DNA from: Saprospiraceae bacterium
Lineage (GTDB): Bacteria; Bacteroidota; Bacteroidia; Chitinophagales; Saprospiraceae
Length of the DNA: 64,000 bases
Assembly: GCA_020628645.1 (NCBI GenBank)
Contig: JAHDES010000027.1
Span: 1-64,000, forward strand
Direction: 5' to 3'
Positions 16,987 to 26,307 of this stretch are shown here, one piece after another. The notes beneath the pieces were generated by a model, which ran no database searches, was not told where the DNA came from, and was given only the letters and a program-made list of their open reading frames with translations. How positions within the stretch are numbered: position 1 is the first letter of the stretch; each line of letters starts with the position of its first letter. Position numbers and translations under genes: made by a program.

Positions 16987-17979
16987 ATGAAATCATTATT
17001 TCAAATAATAATCCTTCTTCTATTAGTCACCTCTTGTGGAGATGATGACGAAAATCCTATAGTCACTTTTCCGCCCACTATCCCCATCGTACAAACCGAT
17101 GCCACTTATGATGTATTGATGGAAGAAGATGTCATTTATGCGCAAGGATTAAGTCATGAAGACCTCAACAGTGCCGCTTATACCACCTTCGATTTAAAAT
17201 TAGATGTGTATCAACCTGACAATGATTCAGAGAATCGACCAGCCTTTTTATTTATTCATGGTGGAGGTTTTTCAGGTGGCTCAAAACAACAAGAACAAAT
17301 CATTACTTGGGCGAATTATTATGCTTCTCGTGGTTGGGTCTTTGTATCGATTGATTATCGCTTAAAAGGTAATATTGGATCAGTTCCACAAGAATGGGTT
17401 GATTATACTACGAACATACCTGATAATGAAGATGCTGCTCAATTTTTAGCGATGTATCCTGCTAATCGAGATGCGAAAGCGGCTATGCGATGGCTCGTCG
17501 CTAATGCGGATACCTATAATATTAATACTGATTATATAACTGTAGGCGGCGGCTCTGCTGGTGCTATTACTGCAATTACTTTGGGGATTTCCGACCCAGA
17601 AGATTTCAGAGATGAAATTAGTGTGAGTCAAGACCCTAGTTTGGCAACGACACATCTTGATCAAAGTTATGAGGTCAAAACAATCATCGACTTATGGGGT
17701 TCTAAAATAGCTTTGGATGCTACAGAATTAATTTATGGACATAACCGATTCGATAATAACGACCCGCCTTTATTTATCGCACATGGTACAGAAGACCCTA
17801 CTGTTTTGTTTAGCAATGCAGAAGATTTAAAAGCGATTTATGATGCTAATAATGTGCCTTTAGCCTATTATCCCTTTGAAGGATTAGGGCATGGAGCTTG
17901 GAATTCAATGCTAGATGGCAAACGCTTAGAAGAATTAGCTTTTGACTTTATAGTAGAGCAACAGGAATTGATTTATTGA
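16987..17979 (+). CDS. alpha/beta-hydrolase esterase lipoprotein (copy 2)
   Basis: This 330-aa paralogue of the preceding esterase has the same lipoprotein start (TSCGDDDE), oxyanion motif HGGGFSGG, nucleophile GGGSAGA, acidic AHGTEDPT and catalytic GHGAW. It has 26 fewer residues than copy 1, mostly before the nucleophile. The 112-bp gap between the copies contains a repeat of the promoter-proximal sequence (GTTTTTTCA..TTAAT), consistent with tandem duplication. The remnant at 10,143 is a third relative. Both intact copies keep the full triad, so both may be active. Confidence 0.83.
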   Translation: MKSLFQIIILLLLVTSCGDDDENPIVTFPPTIPIVQTDATYDVLMEEDVIYAQGLSHEDLNSAAYTTFDLKLDVYQPDNDSENRPAFLFIHGGGFSGGSKQQEQIITWANYYASRGWVFVSIDYRLKGNIGSVPQEWVDYTTNIPDNEDAAQFLAMYPANRDAKAAMRWLVANADTYNINTDYITVGGGSAGAITAITLGISDPEDFRDEISVSQDPSLATTHLDQSYEVKTIIDLWGSKIALDATELIYGHNRFDNNDPPLFIAHGTEDPTVLFSNAEDLKAIYDANNVPLAYYPFEGLGHGAWNSMLDGKRLEELAFDFIVEQQELIY

Positions 17980-18071
17980 TAAAATACAAGCCAAATTGAA
18001 AAACTTAATTTTTGTAATTTCTTTTTGTTCGTATCAAAATACTCTAATCACTCCAAATATTAATATTTTTC

Positions 18072-18213
18072 GTTCTTAGACAAATTGTGTGGAACAAAAA
18101 ATGTGATGACTCGATTCCCGATGACTGTCGGGATGAGATACAAGCGTTTTGAAGCCCGCCTGAATCACGAAGTCGGGCAGGTTTCATTGAAATCACAATT
18201 TTTGTCTAAGAAC
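18072..18213. repeat. 142-bp palindromic element with 13-bp terminal inverted repeats
   Basis: Termini GTTCTTAGACAAA (18,072-18,084) and its exact complement TTTGTCTAAGAAC (18,201-18,213) enclose two further hairpins: TCCCGA..TCGGGA near 18,115-18,132 and GCCCG..CGGGC near 18,154-18,178. It is visibly more GC-rich than its surroundings. It has no coding capacity, so it looks like a small non-autonomous (MITE-like) or structured repeat. The 11-mer TGTCTAAGAAC also occurs once at 3650-3660. No target-site duplication is obvious. Confidence 0.6.
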
Positions 18214-18386
18214 CATATTTTTTAGACACCAGCCCCCAATAGTACACCGATTGAATTTATGAGTTAGGAGGTGTTCTTAAACGCTTCGTCAATTCCTTGG
18301 GTTCTTGTACCTTCTTTTACAACATAAATTTGTACCTTTATGGTGATTTTCAAAACATGTTGTGTTAACAAAAAGAGGAGAACGAT

Positions 18387-20258
18387 ATGGCTGATATTAT
18401 TCAGCTCTTACCCGATGCTATAGCCAATCAAATTGCCGCTGGTGAAGTCATTCAGCGACCTGCCTCTGTCGTAAAAGAACTGCTAGAAAATGCGATAGAT
18501 GCAGGAAGTTCTCAAGTCAAGCTCATCATAAAAGATGCTGGTAAAACCTTAATTCAAGTTATTGATAATGGTTGCGGTATGTCAGCTACTGATGCGCGCC
18601 TAGCATTTGCGCGGCATGCGACCTCCAAAATCCGTAAGGCAGAAGATATTTTTGCCATTCGTACGATGGGTTTTAGAGGTGAAGCGCTTGCTTCGATGGC
18701 TGCTATTGCACAAGTAGAATTGAAAACACGACGACAAGCGGATGAGTTAGGGACGCGTATTTTTATAGAAGGATCAGAAGTTAAATCACAAGAATCTTGT
18801 CAATGCGCACCTGGTAGTAGTTTTTCGATTAAAAATTTATTTTATAATACGCCAGCTCGACGGAATTTCTTGAAATCAAATACGGTCGAGATGCGCCATA
18901 TTTTAGATGAATTTCTTCGTCTTGCTATTGCGCATCCAGATGTATTTTTCACATTACATCACAATAACACGGAAGTCTATCATCTCCCAAAAGGGAATCT
19001 TCGTCAGCGCATCGTTAATATTTTTGGAAATAATTGCAATAAAAAACTTGTCCCTCTTAGTGAAGAAACTGATATTTTAAAAATAAACGGCTTTGTAGGC
19101 AAACCAGAATTTGCAAAACGAACGCGTGGCGAACAGTTCTTCTTTGTGAATAATCGTTTTATCAAAAGTGGCTACTTGAATCATGCTTTGATGGGTGCTT
19201 ACGAGGAGTTATTACCTAAAGACACCTATCCGCTCTATGTCATTTTTATAGATATTGACCCTTCGAAAATCGATGTTAATGTTCACCCTACTAAACAAGA
19301 AATTAAATTTGAAGACGAAAAACTTATTTATAACTATTTAAAAGTAGCGATACGACATGCACTGGGGCAATACAGTATCACTCCTACCCTCGATTTTAAC
19401 CAAGAAAATAATTTTTCCAACTATACGGGAACAGCTATCCCACAAACTAGTCCAGGTAAAAATAATCCATCAAGCACTTCTTCTACCTATAATCCTTCTC
19501 CTGTAAATGATCAAACACGCCACAAGAACAATCTAAAACACTTCCAAGACTTATATGATGGCTTAGATGCTTTTGATACCAACAATACTGAAGACGAAGA
19601 AAGGCCCTCACCAGAACATTCAATGACCATAGAAAGTAAATGGTCGGATCAACCTGTAGAACTCGATGATGAAACGGGGAGTTTTAGTCAACAAGAACGG
19701 GCTCCTTATCAAATTCATGGAAGGTATATTGTCAGCCAAATTAAATCTGGCTTTCTACTAATTGATCAACAAGCTGCGCATGAACGTATTTTGTATGAAC
19801 GTTATATCAGGGCATTTGCTGGGCAAGCTATTGGCGTACAAAAATTGCTATTTCCTAAAAATATTGAATTGGCATCTCAAGATGCATTCTTACTAAAAGA
19901 AATTTTAGAACAAGTCAATATTCTAGGATTTGACATACAAGAATTTGGGACAAATACCTTTGTTATTCATGGCATTCCTGCCGATTTACCCACAGGAAGT
20001 AACGAACAACAAATCATTGAAAAATTACTAGAACTCTACAAACAAGATTTAGAAGTTGAATTACTCCTTCAAGATAAAGTAGCACAAGCTATGGCACGAT
20101 CTGCTGCTAACAAGCACGGTCAATCGCTCACTCCCCTCGAAATGACAACTTTAATTGATCAACTTTTTGCCTGCTCTACTCCCTATAAAAGTCCACGTGG
20201 TAAAAACTGTTTTATTACTTTTGAACTGGATGAATTAGAAAAACGTTTTTCTTTGTAG
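18387..20258 (+). CDS. mutL: DNA mismatch repair protein MutL
   Basis: This 623-aa protein has the GHKL ATPase motifs: ENAIDAGS (about 35), DNGCGM (about 63), FARHATSKI and TMGFRGEALASM (about 97). The linker from about 340 to 445 is polar and low-complexity. In the C-terminal dimerisation domain the endonuclease motif reads DQQAAHERILYE where the classical form is DQHA(x)2E(x)4E, and the usual CPHGRP site reads SPRGKNC. The second metal site is therefore altered. This type of change is seen in other Bacteroidota MutL proteins, to my knowledge, but nicking activity cannot be assumed. Confidence 0.95.
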   Translation: MADIIQLLPDAIANQIAAGEVIQRPASVVKELLENAIDAGSSQVKLIIKDAGKTLIQVIDNGCGMSATDARLAFARHATSKIRKAEDIFAIRTMGFRGEALASMAAIAQVELKTRRQADELGTRIFIEGSEVKSQESCQCAPGSSFSIKNLFYNTPARRNFLKSNTVEMRHILDEFLRLAIAHPDVFFTLHHNNTEVYHLPKGNLRQRIVNIFGNNCNKKLVPLSEETDILKINGFVGKPEFAKRTRGEQFFFVNNRFIKSGYLNHALMGAYEELLPKDTYPLYVIFIDIDPSKIDVNVHPTKQEIKFEDEKLIYNYLKVAIRHALGQYSITPTLDFNQENNFSNYTGTAIPQTSPGKNNPSSTSSTYNPSPVNDQTRHKNNLKHFQDLYDGLDAFDTNNTEDEERPSPEHSMTIESKWSDQPVELDDETGSFSQQERAPYQIHGRYIVSQIKSGFLLIDQQAAHERILYERYIRAFAGQAIGVQKLLFPKNIELASQDAFLLKEILEQVNILGFDIQEFGTNTFVIHGIPADLPTGSNEQQIIEKLLELYKQDLEVELLLQDKVAQAMARSAANKHGQSLTPLEMTTLIDQLFACSTPYKSPRGKNCFITFELDELEKRFSL

Positions 20259-20391
20259 TTAAAATCACACCAAAATTTCATCTTTTACCATCTTAGTAAA
20301 TAGAGTTGAGCACTTAAAGAAGCAAAAATTCCTTTGAGAATCAACAAATATTTATTTTTGTTTTACTAAAGATCAAAATATCCAATATCCT

Positions 20392-21474
20392 ATGATAAGG
20401 TTTAAGTTAAATTATATAATTACCTCTTTTATTTTATTGATAGCCGTAATGTCTTGTACGCCTGACCAACGAAAGGCGCTCGAAGCTACAGATAAAGCGA
20501 TCGGTACAACTAATGAAATTGTCATTGTAGCCGATCAAAATTTATGGGATGGTCCATTAGGTGATACCATTCGATATTATTTTGAAACGCCTTTTATTAT
20601 ACTCCCTCAGCCTGAACCACTATTTGATCTTCGTCATTTCACCGTAGAGGAATTAAGAAAAGAACCGCTACGTAAGCAATTACGTACGTATATGTTTATA
20701 GGTGATTTACAAGATAATGCCTCTTCTACTGCACAATTGATTCGAGAAGACTTACGCGAAGAAAATGTACGTCGTGCAAAAGAAGATCCGACCTTCATTT
20801 CTACTGCTGGACGAAATAAATGGGCACAAGGACAATTACAAATCTATCTTTTTGGATTTGGTGAAGCTGCCTTAGAAGAAAATATCAAAAAGAATTTTCC
20901 AGTCATCGCTAAAAAAGTACAAGATTTTGATCGTAAACAAGTTGCAAGTGCCGCTTATGTCATTGGCGAAAATCAAGTTAGTTCACAAACTGTAAGACAA
21001 AATATAGGAATCAATTTCAAAGTACCACGAGATTATAAAATTGCGGTAGAGGAAGATGATTTCATTTGGCTACGTAAAGAAACGCGTGAAATTAGTAGTA
21101 ATATCATGCTCCATAAAATTCCTTACACCAATAAAGAACAACTAAGTAAGGAAGGTATCAAAGAGATACGAAATCAACTCGGTAAAAAATATATCACGAC
21201 CGAAATAAAAGGGGCTTATATGCGCATCAATGATGAAGATCTGCCACTTTTTGTAGAAACCATTCAGCTCAATGGAAGTTATGCCCTCGAAGCTCGTGGA
21301 ATTTGGGATATAGTCAATGATTTTATGGGTGGCCCATTTATCAGTTACTTAGTTTTGGATGAAGAGAATGGAGCACTTTATTTTGCAGATGGTTTTGTAC
21401 ATGCCCCAGGGGTACAAAAACGAGATTTCATGCAGCAATTGGAGTATATTTTTAAAAGTCTGAAAACGAGTTAA
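20392..21474 (+). CDS. DUF4837 lipoprotein
   Basis: This 360-aa lipoprotein (lipobox VMSC, Cys about 22) is a recognisable DUF4837 member. It has EIVIVADQNLWDGPLGDTIR (about 43-62), a central region with LREENVRRAKEDPTF, and the late block ARGIWDIVNDFMGGPFISYLV (about 304). The family is restricted to Bacteroidota, is anchored in the envelope, and has no known biochemical role. It ends 6 bp from the convergent aspartoacylase-like gene. Confidence 0.85.
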   Translation: MIRFKLNYIITSFILLIAVMSCTPDQRKALEATDKAIGTTNEIVIVADQNLWDGPLGDTIRYYFETPFIILPQPEPLFDLRHFTVEELRKEPLRKQLRTYMFIGDLQDNASSTAQLIREDLREENVRRAKEDPTFISTAGRNKWAQGQLQIYLFGFGEAALEENIKKNFPVIAKKVQDFDRKQVASAAYVIGENQVSSQTVRQNIGINFKVPRDYKIAVEEDDFIWLRKETREISSNIMLHKIPYTNKEQLSKEGIKEIRNQLGKKYITTEIKGAYMRINDEDLPLFVETIQLNGSYALEARGIWDIVNDFMGGPFISYLVLDEENGALYFADGFVHAPGVQKRDFMQQLEYIFKSLKTS

Positions 21475-21480
21475 ATCTGG

Positions 21481-22416
21481 CTAAAACGCCTCCAACATTC
21501 GAATCAAAAAGAAGCCATCATCCCCTTGTTTTTGATAAAGCGGCATTAAAATCAATCCATCTTCCTGCGCTTGAATTGTTCCATGTCGGTCACTTGCTAA
21601 AATTTCTCCTGCTTTAACAGTTTGGAAGTTTTTATAATTGGGTGCCATTTTAAATTCATCTCCTTGTTTGATGGAGTGTACCATGATTAATTCGGCTAAT
21701 TTAGGTAAATCTTTAGCATATTCCATCAAAATAGAATCATGGCGATTTTCGATATGTTCGGCATTAACGCAACCAATGGTTCGTAAGCAATTGGTAATGG
21801 CTGCAATTGCTCGATTAGTGGATAATTCTTCTTTATGCTGACCCGATTCAAAACAAACGGCTACAGTTTCTACTGGAAAATTATCGGAGCAAAAATAGTG
21901 TAAAGAAGTACCGCTTATCCCATTCAACATTCCCTTAATTACGGGTGCATGTAATTCAACTGCAATACGCTCACTTTCTGCCTCGTCGGTGCAAATGGAA
22001 AATATACCGCCAAATGCAGTAGTCGTATGTAAATCAAGTACCACAATCTTACTCGGTTGGTAATCCTTGATTTCTTGATGGATAAGGGAAAGATTTTCTT
22101 TAATTTCTAGGTCTTCTGAATCTAAATCTTCTCGTTCTGCATTTTTAATGCGTTCAATATTGGCGGGAGTCCATTGACGATTGAGATCTTTGGAAATAAA
22201 GCGTTTGCCATCACGCATAGCACGTACATTTCCACGAAGTCCTAATAATCGACCACAAAACTTAAATTGTGGATTGGTGATCGGTTCTACTTCTAGCATT
22301 TTAAACATCAAATCCAATGCTTTGACTCCTGCAGGTTCATTCCCATGCATGCCTCCAAATACTATTAATAAAGGTCCTTGTTCTTCTCCTGTGTAGCGTC
22401 CAATAATTCGTTCCAA
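21481..22416 (-). CDS. succinylglutamate desuccinylase/aspartoacylase family amidohydrolase
   Basis: This 311-aa zinc carboxypeptidase-like enzyme has GGMHGNEPAG (about 21-30), giving the first His and Glu zinc ligands, and LDLHTTTA (about 127), giving the second His. CFESGQH (about 188) contains the likely catalytic Glu. The C-terminal 80 residues form a beta-rich barrel domain as in AstE/AspA proteins. Such enzymes hydrolyse N-acyl amino acids. No arginine-catabolism genes are nearby, so the exact substrate is open. Confidence 0.83.
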   Translation of the reverse strand: MERIIGRYTGEEQGPLLIVFGGMHGNEPAGVKALDLMFKMLEVEPITNPQFKFCGRLLGLRGNVRAMRDGKRFISKDLNRQWTPANIERIKNAEREDLDSEDLEIKENLSLIHQEIKDYQPSKIVVLDLHTTTAFGGIFSICTDEAESERIAVELHAPVIKGMLNGISGTSLHYFCSDNFPVETVAVCFESGQHKEELSTNRAIAAITNCLRTIGCVNAEHIENRHDSILMEYAKDLPKLAELIMVHSIKQGDEFKMAPNYKNFQTVKAGEILASDRHGTIQAQEDGLILMPLYQKQGDDGFFLIRMLEAF

Positions 22417-22468
22417 AGTAGGTAATGTTTAGTTTCGGAAAGTAAAAATACTAATTTTTCAAGCTAGA

Positions 22469-23761
22469 CTAAGCCAAAGCGTTGTCATATTTCAAATACA
22501 ATAGCCATTGTATCAACCCTCTTAAAAATAAGAAAAATAATAATGCTCCCCATAAACTATGATTTCCCCATAAAGAAATTATGCTATAATGTACCATGAG
22601 ATATAAGCCTAATGCCAACAACATACTATTTCGCATAGCTTTTGAGGCGGTTAAACCAATATAAACTCCATCCCAAATGTAGCAAGGTGTTGCAAGTATG
22701 GGCAGTAATATCATCCAAAACAAATAAGGAATACTTGCGGCTATAACTTCAGATTTGTCGGTGAAAATATAAAGGAATTGTTCTCCAAAAAGGGCATAAA
22801 CCAAACTAAACAATATCGCTAAACCCATACCCCAGATGAAATTTAAGCGAATCGTTTTATTTAATTTGATTTCATCATTTGCACCTTTATACTTCCCCAC
22901 TAAACTTTCTGTAGCATAAGCAAATCCATCTACAGCATATGACATCCAATTTAAATATTGAAGTAAAATCACATTTACAGCTAATATCATCGCTCCTTGT
23001 GTTGCTGACTGACTATAGAAAAACCCAAAAGCAAAGGTGAGACAAAGGGTACGAATAAATATATCTCTATTGATGGATAAGAATTGTTTTAAAGCATGTA
23101 TTTGTAAAATAGTAGTGTTCGATAACAGTTTTAAATAAGAAGAATATCGTCTGAACAAGAAAAATAGTCCTAATAACAATCCTGTATATTGTGCAATGAC
23201 TGTTCCCCAAGCTACGCCCTCTACATCCATTTCTAGGTAATAGATGAAAAAGAAGTTGGCTAAAATATTGACTAAATTAATGGTAACTGTTAAAATCAAA
23301 GGAATTATAGCGTTTTGTAAGCCAAAAAACCAGCCCATCAATGCATACAATGCTAAAGTTGCAGGTGCTGCCCAAATACGGATATTGAAATACTTAGCCA
23401 CTAAAGTCAATTGCTCGCCTTCAATATTCATCAAATAAAAACTAGCATCTCCTAAAGGTTTTTGTAATATTAAAACTATAAAAGCTAATATTCCCGCCAC
23501 CACTAATGCTTGTCCTAATAATTGAGTAATTCGAGTTTTATCTTTTTGACCAAATGCCTGAGCCGTCATGCCTGTAGTCCCCATTCTTAGGAAGCCAAAA
23601 TTCCAATAAATAAAATTAAATATCATCGCTCCCACACCTACTGCTCCAATATGTAACGCAGAAAATCGCCCCATCAATGCTGTATCCACCGTTGCAATTA
23701 ATGGAATCGAAATATTACTGATAATATTGGGAATGGCTAGCCGTAAGATTTCCTTATTCAT
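22469..23761 (-). CDS. MATE family multidrug/Na+ efflux transporter (DinF branch)
   Basis: This 430-aa integral membrane protein has about twelve transmembrane helices in two halves. It has the MATE start ILRLAIPNIISNISIPLIATVDTALMGRF, in which the DTALMG segment is typical of the DinF branch. Length is slightly short but normal for that branch. It would exchange cations for organic compounds. The gene is divergent from the amidohydrolase gene. Substrates cannot be predicted from sequence. Confidence 0.88.
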   Translation of the reverse strand: MNKEILRLAIPNIISNISIPLIATVDTALMGRFSALHIGAVGVGAMIFNFIYWNFGFLRMGTTGMTAQAFGQKDKTRITQLLGQALVVAGILAFIVLILQKPLGDASFYLMNIEGEQLTLVAKYFNIRIWAAPATLALYALMGWFFGLQNAIIPLILTVTINLVNILANFFFIYYLEMDVEGVAWGTVIAQYTGLLLGLFFLFRRYSSYLKLLSNTTILQIHALKQFLSINRDIFIRTLCLTFAFGFFYSQSATQGAMILAVNVILLQYLNWMSYAVDGFAYATESLVGKYKGANDEIKLNKTIRLNFIWGMGLAILFSLVYALFGEQFLYIFTDKSEVIAASIPYLFWMILLPILATPCYIWDGVYIGLTASKAMRNSMLLALGLYLMVHYSIISLWGNHSLWGALLFFLFLRGLIQWLLYLKYDNALA

Positions 23762-23869
23762 AAACTAAAGATGAGAATTATACTTAGCCTTTTGAAGAAA
23801 ACCCTCTTAAAGTTTAGTACTTTTATTCTTGATAGTACGACCTCCAAATTCTTGAAATTAATCTTAACG

Positions 23870-25579
23870 ATGAAACGAATTTCTTATATTCCATTTCTTT
23901 TATTAACGCTGTTCTTTTCTTGTCAAACTACTGAAAAGGCAGATTTAATTGTGACGAACGCCGCGATTTATACGGTAGATCAATCCAAGCCCTCGGCTCA
24001 AGCAGTTGCTATAAAGGATGATCGTATATTGGCATTAGGAACAATAGAAGAAATCAATTTATATCAAGGAGAAGCTACTCAAATCATTGATGCAAAAGGG
24101 CAGTTTGTCATGCCCGGTTTAATTGAAGGACATGCCCATTTCACCAATATGGGAAAAGCTGCTTTAATTCTTAATTTTTTAAAATCAAAAAGTTGGGAAG
24201 AGATCGTTGCAATGGTAGCTGAAAAAGCAAAAAATCTTCCAGCTGGAGAATGGATTGAAGGACGCGGTTGGCATCAAGAAAAATGGATGGAAACGCCCTT
24301 TCAAAATATTCATGGCTATCCGTTTCATGATGAATTGAGTGCAGTATCACCTAATAATCCTGTTATTCTCTATCATGCTAGTGGTCATTCTTTATTCGCC
24401 AATGCAAAAGCAATGGAACTAGCTGATATCACTCCTGAAACGCCTAATCCAGCTGGAGGTGAAATCGTTCGAGATGCTGGTGGGAAAGCGATTGGTGTCT
24501 TCGAAGAACGAGCGATGACGGGAATTAAAGAAGCCTATCAATCTTATTTAGAAACTATTCCTGAAGAAGAACAATATGATAAATGGCTGGAAGGCATTCG
24601 TCTCGCCGAACAAGAATGCCTATCCTATGGAATTACTTCTTTTCAAGATGCAGGTTCTACCTTCCAGCAAATTAAATGGTATAATGAATTAGCAAAAAAA
24701 GGAGAACTCAACATTCGTCTTTGGGCGATGATTCGACATTCTTTTGATGAAATGAAAGGAAAATTAACAGATTTCCCAATTATGAATGCTGGAAATCATC
24801 ATTTTACCGTAAATGCCATCAAATCTGAAGTAGATGGTGCATTGGGCGCTTTCGGGGCGTGGCTTTTACGTCCATATTCAGATAAGCCCGATTTTGAGGG
24901 GCAAAATACAACGCCTATTTCTGAAGTTAAAAATATTGCTCAACTGGCTTATGATAATAAAATGCAATTTTGTGTACACGCCATTGGTGATCGTGCCAAT
25001 CGTATTGTTTTAAATATTTACGAAGAACAATTTCAAAAAGATAGCACCCAAAAAGATTTGAGGTGGCGTATCGAACATGCACAACATTTGAATCCTGAGG
25101 ACATTCCTCGCTTCAAAGATTTGGAAGTGATTGCTTCTATGCAAGGTATTCATTGTACTTCAGATGCTCCTTTTGTTGAAAAACGCTTAGGAGTGGAACG
25201 TTCTCGAAAAGGGGCTTATCCTTGGCGTTCCCTTTTGGATGTCGGAGTAATAATTGCAAATGGTACTGATGCGCCAGTAGAATCGGTTAATCCTTTTGAA
25301 TCTTTGTATGCTTCGGTGACTCGACAACGTATTGATAATGGAATGAAATTTTTCCCCGAACAATCCATGTCTCGCGAAGAAGCCCTTTATTCCTATACAC
25401 TTGGAAATGCTTATGCCGCTTTTGAAGAAAAAGATAAGGGCTCTTTATCGGTTGGAAAACTAGCAGATTTAATTGTATTATCTAATAATTTATTGACTTG
25501 TCCAGCAGAAAATATTTATAAAACAGACGTATTATACACCATTTTGGGAGGAAAAGTGGTCTATCAGAAAGAGGATTAA
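23870..25579 (+). CDS. YtcJ-like amidohydrolase, lipoprotein
   Basis: This 569-aa protein belongs to the amidohydrolase_3 family. The chosen ATG gives a lipoprotein signal (MKRISYIPFLLLTLFFSC); an upstream in-frame ATG at 23,771 would bury it. Metal-site motifs are GLIEGHAHF (about 80), a Lys-containing KSEVDGALGAFGAW in the central block (about 325), FCVHAIGDRA (about 364), EHAQHL (about 398) and the aspartate of NGTDAPVE (about 461). Such enzymes hydrolyse amide or ester bonds; the substrate is unknown. A periplasmic location is inferred from the lipobox. Confidence 0.85.
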   Translation: MKRISYIPFLLLTLFFSCQTTEKADLIVTNAAIYTVDQSKPSAQAVAIKDDRILALGTIEEINLYQGEATQIIDAKGQFVMPGLIEGHAHFTNMGKAALILNFLKSKSWEEIVAMVAEKAKNLPAGEWIEGRGWHQEKWMETPFQNIHGYPFHDELSAVSPNNPVILYHASGHSLFANAKAMELADITPETPNPAGGEIVRDAGGKAIGVFEERAMTGIKEAYQSYLETIPEEEQYDKWLEGIRLAEQECLSYGITSFQDAGSTFQQIKWYNELAKKGELNIRLWAMIRHSFDEMKGKLTDFPIMNAGNHHFTVNAIKSEVDGALGAFGAWLLRPYSDKPDFEGQNTTPISEVKNIAQLAYDNKMQFCVHAIGDRANRIVLNIYEEQFQKDSTQKDLRWRIEHAQHLNPEDIPRFKDLEVIASMQGIHCTSDAPFVEKRLGVERSRKGAYPWRSLLDVGVIIANGTDAPVESVNPFESLYASVTRQRIDNGMKFFPEQSMSREEALYSYTLGNAYAAFEEKDKGSLSVGKLADLIVLSNNLLTCPAENIYKTDVLYTILGGKVVYQKED

Positions 25580-25765
25580 ACTTATTATTTACACGATTCT
25601 GAGTCATCCGACAATTTACACACTTTACATAAAAAAGATGATTAAACTAATCGTGAGACGACTTATAATCGGCTGACAATGTTACACACAATTGGAATAT
25701 CCATAACTAAAATTAGACACAACTAATCGTGACACGACTTGGAGTCAGCTCACGATAATAATTAT
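25575..25765. repeat. three degenerate hairpin repeats of about 50 bp
   Basis: Units at 25,575-25,623, 25,641-25,689 and about 25,717-25,765 share the frame ACTAATCGTGA..CGACTT..GTC.GCT.ACAA..TTACACAC. The third unit still folds into a two-tier hairpin (TCGTGA 25,727 with TCACGA 25,750, inside it GACT with AGTC), while the first two have mismatches. The first unit overlaps the amidohydrolase stop codon. The array fills the whole gap before the kinase gene. Confidence 0.55.
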
Positions 25766-25769
25766 ACAA

Positions 25770-26282
25770 ATGAAACGAATCATGGTCATCGGCTGTTGTG
25801 GTGCTGGAAAATCTACCTTTTCTAGAAAACTACATAATTGTATTGGTATCCCTCTTTTTCATTTAGATCAACATTATTGGAAACCGAATTGGGTGGAATC
25901 AGAAAAAGAAGAATGGACTAAGGTTGTAACCAATTTAGCCAAACAAGACAAATGGGTTATTGATGGCAATTATGGTGGAACGATGGATATTCGTTTAAAT
26001 CGGGCAGATACGATTATTTACTTAGATTACCCGACGTGGAAATGTTTTTGGCGGGTACTCCAACGCATTTGGAAACATTATGGAAAAGTACGACCTGATA
26101 TGCCAGAAGGTTGTAAGGAACGTTTTGATCTTGATTTTTTACATTATGTAGCAACTTTCAATATCGTAAAACGAAAAAGCTTATATGCAAAGTTGAACGC
26201 TCATAAAAAAGATACGTCTATTCACATTTTTAAAACGGATCAAGAAGCCGCTCAGTTTTTAGAAAAATTCTCCAATCAATAA
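25770..26282 (+). CDS. P-loop nucleoside/nucleotide kinase-like protein
   Basis: This 170-aa protein has a Walker A motif GCCGAGKST (residues 8-16), then HLDQHYWKPNW (about 31-41), WVIDGNYGG (about 62) and a Walker-B-like TIIYLDYP (about 82). The pattern matches adenylate-kinase-like proteins annotated as DNA topology modulation protein (FlaR), a name without solid biochemical basis. It lacks the full lid of true adenylate kinase. It is cytosolic by sequence, with unknown substrate. The preceding gap is occupied by hairpin repeats. Confidence 0.75.
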   Translation: MKRIMVIGCCGAGKSTFSRKLHNCIGIPLFHLDQHYWKPNWVESEKEEWTKVVTNLAKQDKWVIDGNYGGTMDIRLNRADTIIYLDYPTWKCFWRVLQRIWKHYGKVRPDMPEGCKERFDLDFLHYVATFNIVKRKSLYAKLNAHKKDTSIHIFKTDQEAAQFLEKFSNQ

Positions 26283-26307
26283 AAGATACCAATCTAAAAG
26301 TATCCTA

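Noticed and set aside
18301-18340. Promoter for mutL at TACCTTTA
   Set aside because: The -7-like box lacks a -33 TTG at 18-21 nt (nearest is 25 nt), so it was not listed.
23771-23869. N-terminal extension of the amidohydrolase
   Set aside because: It would precede a perfect lipoprotein signal peptide and prevent export; ATG at 23,870 is preferred.
25575-25765. CRISPR array
   Set aside because: Only three degenerate units with no conserved repeat length or unique spacers, and no cas genes.
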